Notes under the pieces: model-generated
What the model was told of the DNA's origin: nothing
The model's database searches: none
The model's input: the letters and a program-made list of their open reading frames with translations, nothing else
DNA from: Bretschneidera sinensis
Taxonomy: Eukaryota > Streptophyta > Magnoliopsida > Brassicales > Akaniaceae
Reading direction: 5' to 3'
NCBI GenBank assembly: GCA_023935145.1
Contig: CM043700.1
Coordinates: 62,151,620 to 62,215,619, forward strand
Length of the DNA: 64,000 nt
Shown: one piece after another, positions 24,002 through 34,903 of the stretch
How the letters are laid out: each line of letters opens with the position of its first letter
Numbering within the stretch: position 1 is the stretch's first letter
Made by a program: the position numbers and the translations under genes

Positions 24002-24571
24002 ACAATGTTGAACTTGGTAGTCTAGATACTGAAAATGTTGTCAATGTAGAAAGTATGCAAGAACAAACTTCCAAACCAAGAGAAAAAATTGAAGACCAGA
24101 TTGAGTCAATGGTTGATATGAATCTATTGATTTTATCTTGACCATGTAGTCTGAAGCACCTTCACAATAGCCATTCTCAGCCAAATTTTTTTCGTTTGGT
24201 TGAGAGCTCATTCTTCAAGATTTTCATGACTCTAGTTTGTTTCTCCAAATATCATAGATTTTGCAGCTTATGCACTTCAAAACTCGAGGTTGAGTTTTTT
24301 AAGTGGTGGAAAATGATGGGTACAGAAAAATGTGGGGACAAATTTGTAATTTTGTAATAATGAAAGAATTATATTTTTGTAAGGATCTTAAGACATAGTA
24401 TTTTATTAGGATTTAATTTCTTAAGATATGCTTAGAATATTTTATCATTATTAGTGTTGGAGTGGGCTAAAATTCCTAAAGATCAACCTTAAGGTAACCT
24501 GATTTCTTTTCAAATCCTCAGAGTAACCTAATTTCTATTTCTCCATTTCTAATCTATTTTCCTGTCCTACA

Positions 24572-25156
24572 TCGTAACAATTTAGAAAGATAAATTTGAT
24601 TGAAATTTGATTTCAAGTTTAAAAGGGACAAGTGATGTTCTTAAATCAACAGGCAAAACAAAATTCCCATTTTATTGCCAATTTTAAGAATTCCTGGAGG
24701 ATAGCCACCTGAGATGTTTCCTTCGTTATTAATTTTTTCAGTTGAATAGAATAACTCATTTCTCCATGCAAGATATATCTCCTTTTATTTTATTTTTTTA
24801 CTTTTGCCCTTCTGACCCATCTCCTCACTCTCCAGAATCTTGTCCACTTCCAGCTAGAACATTATGCTCTATTCAAACAGAGCAACAGAAAAATACATAA
24901 TGAGACAAACAAATGAATTCTGAAAGAGAAGGAAGAAACAATGATGAAAATACTTGATGCCAATGCTATTTCTGGATCGGAGAAACTAAATGAAGCCTTT
25001 AAGATGAAGCTCGAACACTATCTACAAAACAGCATCCTCTATATTTCATCGTCCTGAGGGGACAGGAAGGAGGAAGAACCACATTCTTATCTTCTATATG
25101 TCGTGTTAAATAAAAAAAAAACACCCAAAAAATTAAAAAATGCATTCTATTAACAA
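24572..25156. other. Intergenic, 3' flank of the kinase gene
   Basis: No gene is recognised. The stretch is AT-rich and includes the 3' untranslated region of the minus-strand kinase gene on its right side. It separates the MATE remnant and element F from that gene. Confidence 0.5.
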
Positions 25157-27873
25157 TTAAAATCCTTCAACACTAGGCCTTCGGATAGTTGATGATGATT
25201 TACGACTTCCTTGCCGATCAAGTTCCTCTAATGAGAGAACAGATGAACAAGCACGTGGCGGAATAGACATTGGGAGGGCATGCGGCCTAGTAGGAGAAAC
25301 AGACGGTCGGGCTCTTGATGGTGGGGATGGAGGGAAACTTAATCTGGGTGCTGGGGTTACCATCCCATTAAGACTAGGAGATCTTGACATCTGCTTCCCA
25401 GCAATTACTGCAGGTTCTTGCAGAGGAAACCGACAGTAATGTTTCATGTCTTGTATGATCTTGAGATGCTCAACAATGGTTCTCATGGTGGGCCTTTCTA
25501 ACGGATCTTTCTGAAGGCATCTTTGGGCGATGTCCGCTATTGTGCGTGCTGCTTTGGCAGGAAACCGGCCTTTAAGCATAGGATCCATGATGAGTGACAG
25601 TCTACAATCGTCAGCCAGGAAAGGCCTGCTCCACTTAACCAAGTTCCTCTCTTCCCTAGGATGACGACTATCAAGATTCCTCCTGCCAGTGAGTAGCTCA
25701 AGCAGAACAATTCCAAAACTCCAAACATTGCTCTTTGGAGTCAGCAACCCTCTCTCTAATGTCTCTACTGAAAGATTTGCTACAGCCTGTGAAAATTAAT
25801 AAAATTGAAGGTCACAAAAGATCAAGGATTCCCTCAAAAAATAAAAAAGATCCAATCTTTATAGAGAACAAATGACCAAATGCAAATGCAGTCAAACAAA
25901 ATACACCCATGTTCTAGTTTGATGGTAGCAAAAAAATGAAGATTAACTTTCCAAATCAGAAATATAAAAAGAACTTACAACTGAACTATTAGAGATTTCT
26001 GCCTCAGGAATATGACCCACACAACCATATCCTGAAAGCTTTGCGCTAAAATCTATATCAATTTGTATGTTGGAAGTTGAAAATTCATTGTACATCGCCT
26101 GTTAATACAAAACAAGCTTTCAGTCATCCCAGTATCATTTAGCTTCACTTTCAAATATTATTGAAAATAAGAGTTCGCATTACCTGGAAAGGCCCTTCTT
26201 CATGCAAGAAAGTAAGACCTTGCGCAGCACATAAAGCAATTTTCATTCTCGCATTCCAATCAATGGGAGGCCCATCTGATCTACCATACAGTAGACGGTC
26301 CAAGCTTCCATGAAAGAGCCTCTCATAGACCAACATTCTTTGTTCCGAACCATCGCGTGCATGATAACCAAGCAATTTACAGAGGTTCGAATGTTGCAAA
26401 GATGCTAGTGTGTTTACCTCATTTATAAACTCCTTTAAACCCTGGAGGGGCACAGAAACAAACCGTGAGACTCTATCAAAAAGTTCTCAGGCATTTCAAC
26501 CATTCAAAAAGAAATTTATCATATATTAAAGTTCCCCAGCACGAGAAAAGCAAATTAATTATTAATTACACTCATAATTCACTAGAGCCATGTCAATCAG
26601 TATCACATAAAATCAAAAAGATACTTGGTACACGATCATGTTCCATGCTTTATGTCAGTTAATTACATCAACAACAATTTCCTTCATATGGTCAAACAAA
26701 GCATAAAAAGAAAAAGATAAGTTTAATTTGAAATGCGAGCATTTAGGAGAAGGCAGATGCAAGCTGAGCCCAATTACAGAAATCACAGAAAGTTGAACTC
26801 CCTGCATATCTGCTGAGCTTATGGCTGAAATCATTACACTACCTTTTAATTGCTGTAATACATAATCTTTACCAAACTGAAAACGGTAGGAGCTGTTTCA
26901 GAGGTAAGAAGTTAACTTTATGCTCCATTACATTTGATTATATACTCAAATTATATGTCACAACAGCATGAGAACTACAAAAATCAAGGAATTAAAACAT
27001 GAACAAATTTGGAAACCAGCAAAACATCAGAGTTTTCTATACAATTATATAAACTTAGAATAGTGAGAGCAAATAAGAACACCCATGCGAATTTTGAACA
27101 ACTTCCGTGTTCTTAATGGGAACATTGCCCGTCTGGTAAAGAACAGTACAAACAGAAAATGAAAGATGAAAGAAGAAGAAAACAGAAAGATGTGCTGCAT
27201 GCATGAATAAATCCTTACAAACCATATGCATTACCTGAGTGAATGGGTGAAGGCGTGTAACAGTTGCCTCAAACTTTTTTGAACTTGAAATGTCATCTCC
27301 AAAAGAAGCTCTATATATAACAGAAGAGAGACCCTCTGACATGCATCGGTCTGTAGAAAAATTGTGGCAAGCAGCTGAAATTTCCTCAAAAGAATAGTTC
27401 CGCAGTGTTCCACTAGTTCCACTAGGAGGCAGCGGCAGTGGTCCAGAAGCAAAGAGTGGGCCACTGGAGTTCCCTGCTTTAAAGCTTCCTGTAGTCTTCA
27501 GTGCAGCAGCACCATGAGGTGATGGAAGTGGAAGGGGCTGTGGACTTGAGGACCGTTGTTCTTTTGCCAATCCAATACGGCTTTTTGACTCTTCCTGTTC
27601 TTCATATTCAACAGATGCAAGGGCATCTTGTTCCGCCGCATCAAGACTTGATGGAGCAGACAAAGCCCGTGTTCTGATATTGGTCACTTTAATATTTGGT
27701 TGAATGGGTTTCACTCTGGTAATAAAACTTGGGGGCGCTGACTGCAGCGAGCGGGTGAGGATTTGGGGTTCAGGCAGTGTAGTGGGTATGTGTTCTTTCG
27801 GATCGACACGTTTCATGTAAACTGTCAGATCAGTCTTTTTCTTCTTACTTTTCAAAACTGTGAAACACCCCAT
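25157..27873 (-). CDS. Receptor-like cytoplasmic kinase family protein, predicted pseudokinase
   Basis: Four coding exons on the minus strand: 27873-27235, 26441-26184, 26098-25979 and 25786-25157. All have GT-AG borders in phase 0 and together encode 548 residues. The N-terminus MGCF offers Gly2/Cys3 for myristoylation and palmitoylation, suggesting the plasma membrane. Residues 20-150 form a Ser/Pro-rich linker, the kinase-like domain spans about 159-440, and a Pro/Ser-rich tail follows. The Glu of helix C is kept (E221), as is N309. However, the ATP-binding Lys position is T206, the catalytic HRD Asp is replaced (YNE, E304), and DFG reads GYG (G322). The glycine loop is EGLSSV. It probably acts as a scaffold or regulator rather than a phosphotransferase. 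It is intact, with no stops or shifts. I recall close relatives with the same MGCFTVLKSKKKK start in other plants, so the losses are likely a family trait. Confidence 0.93.
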
Positions 27874-27894
27874 TCTATGTTCAAAACTTTAAAA

Positions 27895-29440
27895 CTGCAA
27901 TGAGGTCTTCTATGCTTCTGCCAAAAAGAAAGGAAACAAGGGCATGCATATCAATAGAGGCCTCTAAGTTATTGAAGTTCTAGAATTTACTCTACACCAA
28001 CGTATAAAACCACATTAATGAAAGTGTTAACAAATTTTATGAATCAAATAACATTAGCAAATCTTGCAGCAAAGAACAAATTTAACAACAAACAGCTCCA
28101 CTTGCAGGAATATTCATATCCACAAATAAAGTTAATCAACCAGTTGCCCAACAATTGAGCCTTTAAGTGTGTTATTATAGAGAACCTTGGACCTCAATGC
28201 TTTAAATAAGCTTCGTAAAGGAGCATCAGAAAAAGGATAAATAAGAAAATATGTTCATATAGACACCTGAAAAATGGTGGCAATCATAGCTCGCAAATGT
28301 CTATATTGACAACTCTTCTCCCACCCCCCCTCCCCCACCCAAAAAAAAGGAAGAAAACAATCCCCCCACAGGCTTAAATGAAACAACTTTTTCATTTCAA
28401 TAATAATAACAAGTTCCCAATGAACAGTTAAATAACAATAAAAGTTCCCTACGAAAAGTTCCAGCCCCAATCCACAAAAAGTATTGCAAATAAAACAATT
28501 AAGTGAATAATTGATCGATGCGTGAATATGCTCATACCCTGATCACTTGTTCGTGCATAATTCCACCTACATTTCATTACTTATTTGGTTGCATTGCCAT
28601 TACCTTTTTACCCAAAAATGTTAACAAGGGTAATTTGATCACAAATTTTGGGAAAACCTTCCTATCATCCCATGCTCAAATCCTCGAGAAAATGTCAACT
28701 AGGCAACATAATTGCAAGAAAAAAAGGATAAAAATAAAAAGATGATATTACTTTTAAAAAAGGGCGCATATCCATTAATGTTCTTCCAACATAAGACAAC
28801 ACCGTGAATCAGCATCTCATCAACTGGACAAAACATATCTAACCAGATCCAATAGAAGAACCCAAAGTTCAAAAGCAATAAAAAAAAAAAAAAAAAAAAA
28901 AACTTCAGAATTCATACATCAACTAGTTAGCTGATTGAATTTTCTCATCTGTCAGATTACCACAAACAGACATACCCATTTACGCAATACAAAAAAATCA
29001 AGCAGCAAAAAACAACACAGTTTCAAACAAATCGTACCGCCAAACAGACATGCCCAAAAAAGGAATTCACAGGATTTTCTCGAGAAAATTCACTCTACGT
29101 CATTTAACAGAGGAAATCATCAATTCCAAATTAAGCCGAAATTCTTCTTAAACAGAAAAATAACAGAACTAATCAAACCTGGAAAAAGCAGCTCATACAA
29201 GTCCCACTGAATCGATTGAGAGACCCAAAATGATGAAACTGAAATCCGCCGTTCTGATTTGAGGAAGAAAAACCCTCAACATGTCAAAGATAGCAAATGG
29301 GAAAAGCTGAAGCGAAGTGGGAGAGATTTTTGAGGGGGAGAGAAGAGAAAAGTATACAAAAGATGAGAAGCATAAGAGAATTGAAAGAGTGAGAGTTTCA
29401 AAGAGGAATGGAGCCCAATGATCAATGGTCAAACCAACAA
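27895..29440 (-). other. 5' UTR exon with uORF and leader intron of the kinase gene
   Basis: On the minus strand a CT-rich leader (about 29440 to 29179) ends at CCAG/GTTTGA. A 1284-bp leader intron (29178-27895) ends in ATTGCAG, leaving 21 nt before the ATG at 27873. The leader holds a 29-codon upstream ORF (29282-29193, MLRVFLPQIRTADF start), which could dampen translation. The transcription start is inferred from the CT-rich segment only. Confidence 0.6.
28880..28902 (+). repeat. Poly(A) tract in the leader intron
   Basis: A run of 23 A; on the coding strand it is a poly(T) tract inside the kinase leader intron. Confidence 0.85.
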
Positions 29441-30369
29441 AAACCGGGATTTAATTAAATAATAAAACGTTATCATTATTAATTCTACAAACAACAGAAA
29501 TGGCTTTCATATTTTTTTTGGGCTGTTTTACCCTCAACATTTTCTGAATATCCCAACTTCTCCATTTTTTTTGGGTAATATATATCCCAATTTCTAAATT
29601 TAATCTTTACCTATCCTCCGTAAGATACGGAGCTACAGTTTGCTCTTTCTCTTTTGATTAGCCAACTTTTTTAGTTTGCCATTTTAGAGTAAAATTTCAC
29701 CGTAAAATGTTTGGCATAATTTTACTGAGTTTTTTGTTGAGTAACAGAAACTAGGCCCTTTTTTACAGAAGTAAAAACTTGAAAGGTCCATGACCAAAAT
29801 CGTAAATTAGGGGCATACCTCGATTTTCAAAGACGGGCGCCTCGAATGAAGTGACAGCCCAGTCAAAGTTGGAAAATTAGTTTTATTTAATTTTTAATTT
29901 TTAATTTTAAAGCATGTTTCTAGAGACCTATTGAGATAGGTCTTTGACTGCTAACCTCTCCCGTCAGATTTGCGAGTGGAGGAAATATCAACGGCCAGCG
30001 TGTACCAATTTAAACCTTAAGAATCCTTGGTGGGATCCACTGACATCAACGATTTTGTCCTTATAATTACTAGCAGTCTTATTCTCTTACTTACACGCGC
30101 CTTGTACGCGTGGCAAGAACTTACCATCATCGGAGAAGTTTTACTTGGCTCGAGTGTAAACCACCCTATTTACACCGAGCCAGTAAAAACACGTCAGGTA
30201 ATCTATAGTCCGCCCCGAGTGGTAAATGAAGATGGATTTAGCCGGGGTTAAGATCAGCTAATAAGAACGCGACAGCTGGCCTTCTATTTGAATGGGTCTA
30301 TGAAAATCGAAATTCAAAATAGAACACTGTAGACTCATTGACTGAGAAATATACGAGATATTGGGACTA
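29441..30369. other. Intergenic region between divergent transcription units
   Basis: This lies between the leader of the minus-strand kinase gene and the CT-rich leader of the candidate plus-strand gene. It contains no recognisable coding sequence. The open frame at 30027-30251 lacks any known domain. The region presumably holds both promoters. Confidence 0.5.
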
Positions 30370-31482
30370 GTGCTTTCTCTCTCTTCTACGTCTCTCATCT
30401 CTCCATCTCCTCTGCGTGAACGCGAAAGAGCCACCGTTCCCTTCTCTCCATCTCCTCTGCATCTTTCCCTTCTCTCTCTCCTCTGCATCTTTTCCCTATC
30501 TCCATCTCCTCTGCATCTTTCCCCTCTCTCTTCTGCAACTCTCCCCACTCTCCATCGCCAAACAGTCACCGTCCTCTCTAATTTCTATGTATTTTCAGAA
30601 GGGAAAAGCTTCGACCTCAACTGAGCAAGACGGAAATTAAAAAAAAAAGTAAAAGCGAGGGAAAAAAATTAGAAGAGATCACAAAATGGGGTTCATCGCA
30701 TTTTCTTAGCAACCAAATGCGGTTCAAATGTTTTTTTTTTTCAATTCATTTTATTGTTGTTTATGCGCTGATGGTAATTATGATGGAAATGTAAGGGCAT
30801 AATGGGAAGAAAATTTTGATCTCAAGCCCTGTTCATTTGGTTGTTATCTTCCCGTTTTGATCTGAGAATTGTTGCTTCGGCTCGAGATTTCTGTGAGTAT
30901 GTGATTTTATTGGGAAATTTGTTATTTATTAGTGGTGTTATGTGACCTAGGAGCTGTTAATGAACTGTTTATGTATATTGTCCCCCCATCTTTACCCTAA
31001 TACTAATTTTACCTATTGATACCGAAGCTCTAGAGTAGTGTACACAAAGGAAACTCTTGATAAGTTCTTCTAAAACATGTTGATTTTCCCATCTGTTTAG
31101 AATACACTGTTGGGAAAAGAATAATGATGCTTCAGTGGATGGGACAGATGTGTAATATGTTGATAAGTTAAAATCTATATATGAGGGGAATAGGGACGCT
31201 GGTTCATCTGGATGGAACTTGATCCAGCTTTTAATAAACATGGTTTTCTGTAAAGTTATTTATTTAATTTGGTTGATGTTGGAATTCGGTAGTCATCATA
31301 TGGCATCCTATTTTAAATGATGCTTGATTACCAGTTTTTGCTCTAATTTCTCTATTTGTTTGCTGTTGCTGATTTGTTTTATTGAGAATAAGCTGGTAAA
31401 GATGCCAAAACAGAGGTTGGCCAGGGCTGTGTGGATTACTGCTACTGTTGGGGGATACGCTGTCTTTAAGTACATAATAGGG
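30370..31482 (+). CDS. Candidate 5' end of a small unrecognised gene
   Basis: A strongly CT-rich stretch (30370-30560) resembles a plant 5' leader. After an apparent leader intron, an ATG at 31402 opens MPKQRLARAVWITATVGGYA-type sequence of 27 codons, a basic start followed by a hydrophobic stretch that could cross a membrane. GG/GTATGA at 31483 is a plausible splice donor; read through it, the frame stops after one more codon. I do not recognise the protein. Downstream exons, if any, would have to lie before the insertion of element B at 32683 or beyond it, and I could not find them. It might equally be a short stand-alone ORF or chance. Confidence 0.33.
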
Positions 31483-32682
31483 GTATGACTTTATTTTTTT
31501 ACTAGTAAATTCTTTCTTCCATTTACATGAGGTTTGAATTCACGATAAATTAAGGTTGTGTCAAGATACTAAGTAATTCAGATTCAACTTGATTTTTAAT
31601 GAAATTAAGCATGAAGCAGGTAGATTAAAAAAATGCCTGGAGAGATTTGTGAGTGAGCAGACTTGGATGCTGAAATTGTGCACAAATTCAACAAATTATC
31701 TTCTCTTGGAAAAACTACTTTTTTCTTCAATTAATTCCGATAGCTAATTGGTAGAATCAGCAATCAGCGTCCAAAATTTGATAGTTAATTTTTTTGTTCT
31801 TTGTTTTTGGTAAGTTGTTGGTGGAAATTGATCCTCCAAATTAAAAGAAATTGGAAAAAGTGAACATTATTTATTTTTGTTGAGTCATTTGATAATATCG
31901 TCTGGCATTAGTTTGATTTTCAACTTTGAAATCCCTCAGGCATGTTATAAAACATGTAAGCGATCTTGGAATTTTGTAAGGTTCCATTGACCTGATATAG
32001 GATGTGCATACAGTAAGATTATAAAATTGTTTTAGTAGGTAGTCTCAAGCTTATGCTTCTGGTTTTGGTGGTTTTTAGGTTTCCGCCTTATAACATTGAC
32101 GTATACCAGACAGAAAACAACAACTTTATAATTCTTCAGTGATCCGCTTCATGTCAAACAATATTTGTCAAGACTTTATTTGTGTGTGAGCTACAGACTA
32201 AATAGTATTTTTGTTGTTGCTGGTAAGCCTGCGTTTTTTGTTTCTTGGGTGAGGACTCATTCAAGTTCAAGTCATATGAGTGAATTGTAACATTTGGGAG
32301 CATTTATGCCCTTTATGACGGGCAATGAATGATGCTTCACGATCTGTTAAAGCAGCGGGCAATGGAATCCTAATGACTGAATGTGAATAATTTCTCTTAA
32401 ACAAAATTTGTGTTGCTGTGCTGCTTTGGTTAAAAGTTAGTTGTTGGTTTTTGTTTTAAATTATAATCTTCTAGTCCTCAGTTAAGTAATCATGTTTGAC
32501 TTGCATGCAGCTTTAAACCATTCACCCATTCTAGTTGCTTCCCTTGGGAGACATAAATCAAAGTTGGATCCATGTTTTCGGAAGACATTTTTTTTGGGTG
32601 AACTTGAGCTAACCAAATCAATTCCCTTTTTAAGAACTTGGAAAGTTAGGATTCAATCCGAACAAAAAAATTTCAATCAATC
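31483..32682. other. Non-coding stretch before element B
   Basis: AT-rich and intron-like, with no supportable gene. The open frame at 32492-32695 has no recognisable domain and runs into the LTR of element B. The last five bases (CAATC, 32678-32682) are the left target duplication of that element. Confidence 0.5.
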
Positions 32683-33280
32683 TGTTAATGCTTAAAATCA
32701 ACTGTTGAGCTGGAGGTCGATATTTCAACGGTCTGCCCAAGGAAATGTGGGCGAGCTAGAGAGTCACTTGAGGAAAAGGGGATGATGTCTTCGAAGACAC
32801 TCTGATGCTTTTGTCAATACAAGGTATTGAGAAAATGGGGAGAATTATGAACAATTTTTCAGTGATAAGTTTGGGAAAACCGAAGATGGTTTGGATTCAC
32901 ATATCTTGGGTCTTTTATAGTATTCAGATGCGAGGTTGGCCACGTGTTAAGGATGGGGCAATCCTGAAGATCTTGTTCCTCTGGTGGAGGATCTAGTTGT
33001 GTCTAGGGATGGCCCAATCCCTGTAATCATGCTTACAGTTCTGTGCAGAGGAGCTCGTGAGTGACGATGGTGTCACCAACTGCTTGTCCATGTGTCATTA
33101 AGGGTTGGAGCTATCCACGGACTATTAGGGGGTTGTCCACGTGTCATCAGACTATTGAGGGGGAGTTGTTCATGTGTCATCGGATTATTGGGGAGGAGTT
33201 GCCCACGTGTCATCAAACTATTGGGGAGGAGCTGTCCACGTGTCATCATATCATTATATGGTGAATTATTGGTTGTATCA
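32683..33280 (-). repeat. 3' LTR of element B
   Basis: It begins TGTTAATG and ends TGTATCA on the plus strand, thus TGATACA...CATTAACA on the coding strand. The partner is 44468-45139. It is shorter because it has fewer 33-bp G-box units (about five at 33090-33250). The TATA-type sequence CTATAAAAGA reads on the minus strand near 32920-32911. Confidence 0.94.
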
Positions 33281-33325
33281 AAGACCCTCCACTTCCTTAA
33301 GTACATTTATGTGCTCTAAGGAAGT
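33281..33325 (-). other. Hairpin overlapping the polypurine tract of element B
   Basis: Outer arms ACTTCCTTA (33291-33299) and TAAGGAAGT (33317-33325), with an inner stem GTACAT/ATGTGC (33301-33306 and 33309-33314, one G-T pair). On the minus strand the arm continues into the purine tract AAGGAAGTGGAGGGTC, and the LTR starts at 33280. The loop sequence differs from that of element A while pairing is kept. Confidence 0.72.
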
Positions 33326-33339
33326 ATGATGGGATTTCG

Positions 33340-34065
33340 ACATTAGAGATGGTGGTCCAAACATATGAGTAGCAGTCAATATGCTCGGCCTTGGAGACAT
33401 TGGTCCGAGCATTTGAGCAGAAGTTAATATGCTCGGCCTCAGAGACGGTGGTTCGAGCATATGAGCAGTAATTAATATGCTCGGCCTTGTAGACATTGGT
33501 CCGAGCATTTGTGCAGCAGTCAACATGCTCGGCCTTGAAGACATTGGTCCGAGCATTTGATCAGCAGTCAATATGCTCGTCCTTGGAGACGATGGTTCGA
33601 GCATATGTGCAGCAGTCAATATGCTCGGCCTTAGAGACATTGATCCGAGTGTATGAGCAGCAGTCAATATGCTCGGCCTTGGAGACGTTAGTTCGAGTAT
33701 ATGAGCAGCAGTTAATATGCTCGGCCTTGGAGACGTTGGTCCGAGCATATGAACAACATTCAATATGCTCGATCTTGGAGACGTTGGTCCGAGCATATGA
33801 GAAGTCAATATGCTCGACCTTAGAGACGTTGGTTCGAGCATATGAGCAGTAATTAATATGCTCGGCCTTAGAGGCGTTGGTCCGAGCGTATGAGCAGTAG
33901 TTAATATGCTCGGCCTTGGAGACCTTGGTCTGAGCATTTGAGCAGCAGTCAATATGCTCGGCCTTGGAGACGTTGGTCCGAGTATATGAGAAGCAGTCAA
34001 TATGCTCTTCCTTAGAGACGTTGGTTCGAGCATATGAGCAGTGGTTAATATGCTCGACCTTGGAG
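33340..34065 (-). repeat. 48-bp minisatellite of element B, about 15 units
   Basis: The unit on the plus strand is about CGAGCATATGAGCAGCAGTC, AATATGCTCG, gccttggagacgttggtc. It is homologous to the reverse complement of the 48-bp unit in element A (9598-10995), and each unit holds CGAGCATAT...ATATGCTCG inverted arms. As in element A, long frames stay open on both strands because of the 16-codon period. Confidence 0.94.
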
Positions 34066-34620
34066 ATTAGCAGTTTGGTCCGGGCCGTCTACTTTCGGAG
34101 TCCTTAGTGGTTTCTTTGGGCTTCTTCTCTTGGAGTCTTTGGTGGACTCTTGGGCTTCTTTCTTTGGTTTTGGGCTTTGGATAATTCTTTTTGACTTTTA
34201 GACCCAAAAGGAAAAAAAATTGGTTTTGGGCTTTTTGACCTTTAGGCTCAAAAAGAAAAAATCTTTGGGTCATTTCCAAAACCTTTTGTGAGGGCATTTA
34301 ATGTAGGAGCATTGGACTGCTTTTTACACGTGGAAGACTGGGTCATTTAATGCATGTAGCTATCCTGAGTGACAATGGTGGCGTTCATCACTGATTTGTT
34401 CCTTTGGCGAGTGGAACGGTGCCTGGGTTATGCCAAGGGTCACTCTTTCACGATTGAGGGAGTCTTGGGGAATGAAACAGCACCTCGAGCAGGCAAAATG
34501 TTGTGTTGTTTCAACTAGGAAGGCCTTTGGAAAACGTAAACATTACCTCGGTTATCTCAAGCGTCACATCTTTCCAACTGTAGCGGAGTTAATTCTCCTC
34601 GTTTGCCACGCCTCTGCTCC
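34066..34620. other. Spacer between the minisatellite and the antisense gene of element B
   Basis: No gene is recognised. Repeated ttgggctt and gaccttt phrases (34120-34280) match similar phrases in element A at 9455-9580. ACACGTGG at 34326-34333 is an isolated G-box-like motif about 290 bp upstream of the TATA box. Confidence 0.5.
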
Positions 34621-34628
34621 TATATAAG
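34621..34628 (+). promoter_or_regulatory. TATA box of the antisense gene in element B
   Basis: TATATAAG stands at the same relative place as the TATA box in element A and is followed by a CT/TCAT-rich leader before the ATG at 34904. Confidence 0.6.
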
Positions 34629-34903
34629 AGTGGCTCATTCTCATTTCTCTTCACTTCATCTCATTTGCAATCAGAGAAATATTTTGAGAACCTTTGGACT
34701 TGGTCAAAAGTTTGAGAGTGCTCGGGGTCGATATAAGTTAGAGATTTCTCAGAGTTTGTTTGGAGATTCGTGGGCACTCGGAGTCTAATGGAGATCTTTG
34801 GGAGTGCTTTTGCTGGAGGGAGACTGAGGCCTGAGCTGAAGAAGGAACTGTTGCTCGGGCTTTATCGTGGATATCACATCTTGGTGAATCTTCTTATCTA
34901 CTC

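Larger units (their letters stand above)
22959..24571 (+). mobile_element. Element F: small non-autonomous LTR element carrying a gene fragment
   Basis: The direct repeats 22959-23316 and 24314-24571 both begin TGAYGGGTA and end CTACA. TTGGTATTAGAGC at 23322-23334, five bases after the first LTR, is a tRNA-Met-type primer site with one change. A purine-rich AAGTGGTGGAAAA precedes the second LTR. No gag or pol is recognisable in the roughly 1-kb interior; it instead holds PTB-like sequence. The second LTR lacks about 100 bp. The element starts two bases after the stop codon of the MATE remnant. Confidence 0.78.

Noticed and set aside
30258..30624. Overlapping open frames rich in Ser/Arg
   Set aside because: Low-complexity CT-rich sequence that looks like a 5' leader; no protein similarity.
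33278..34033. A 251-residue minus-strand open frame
   Set aside because: It is the element B minisatellite read through; the same explanation applies as in element A.
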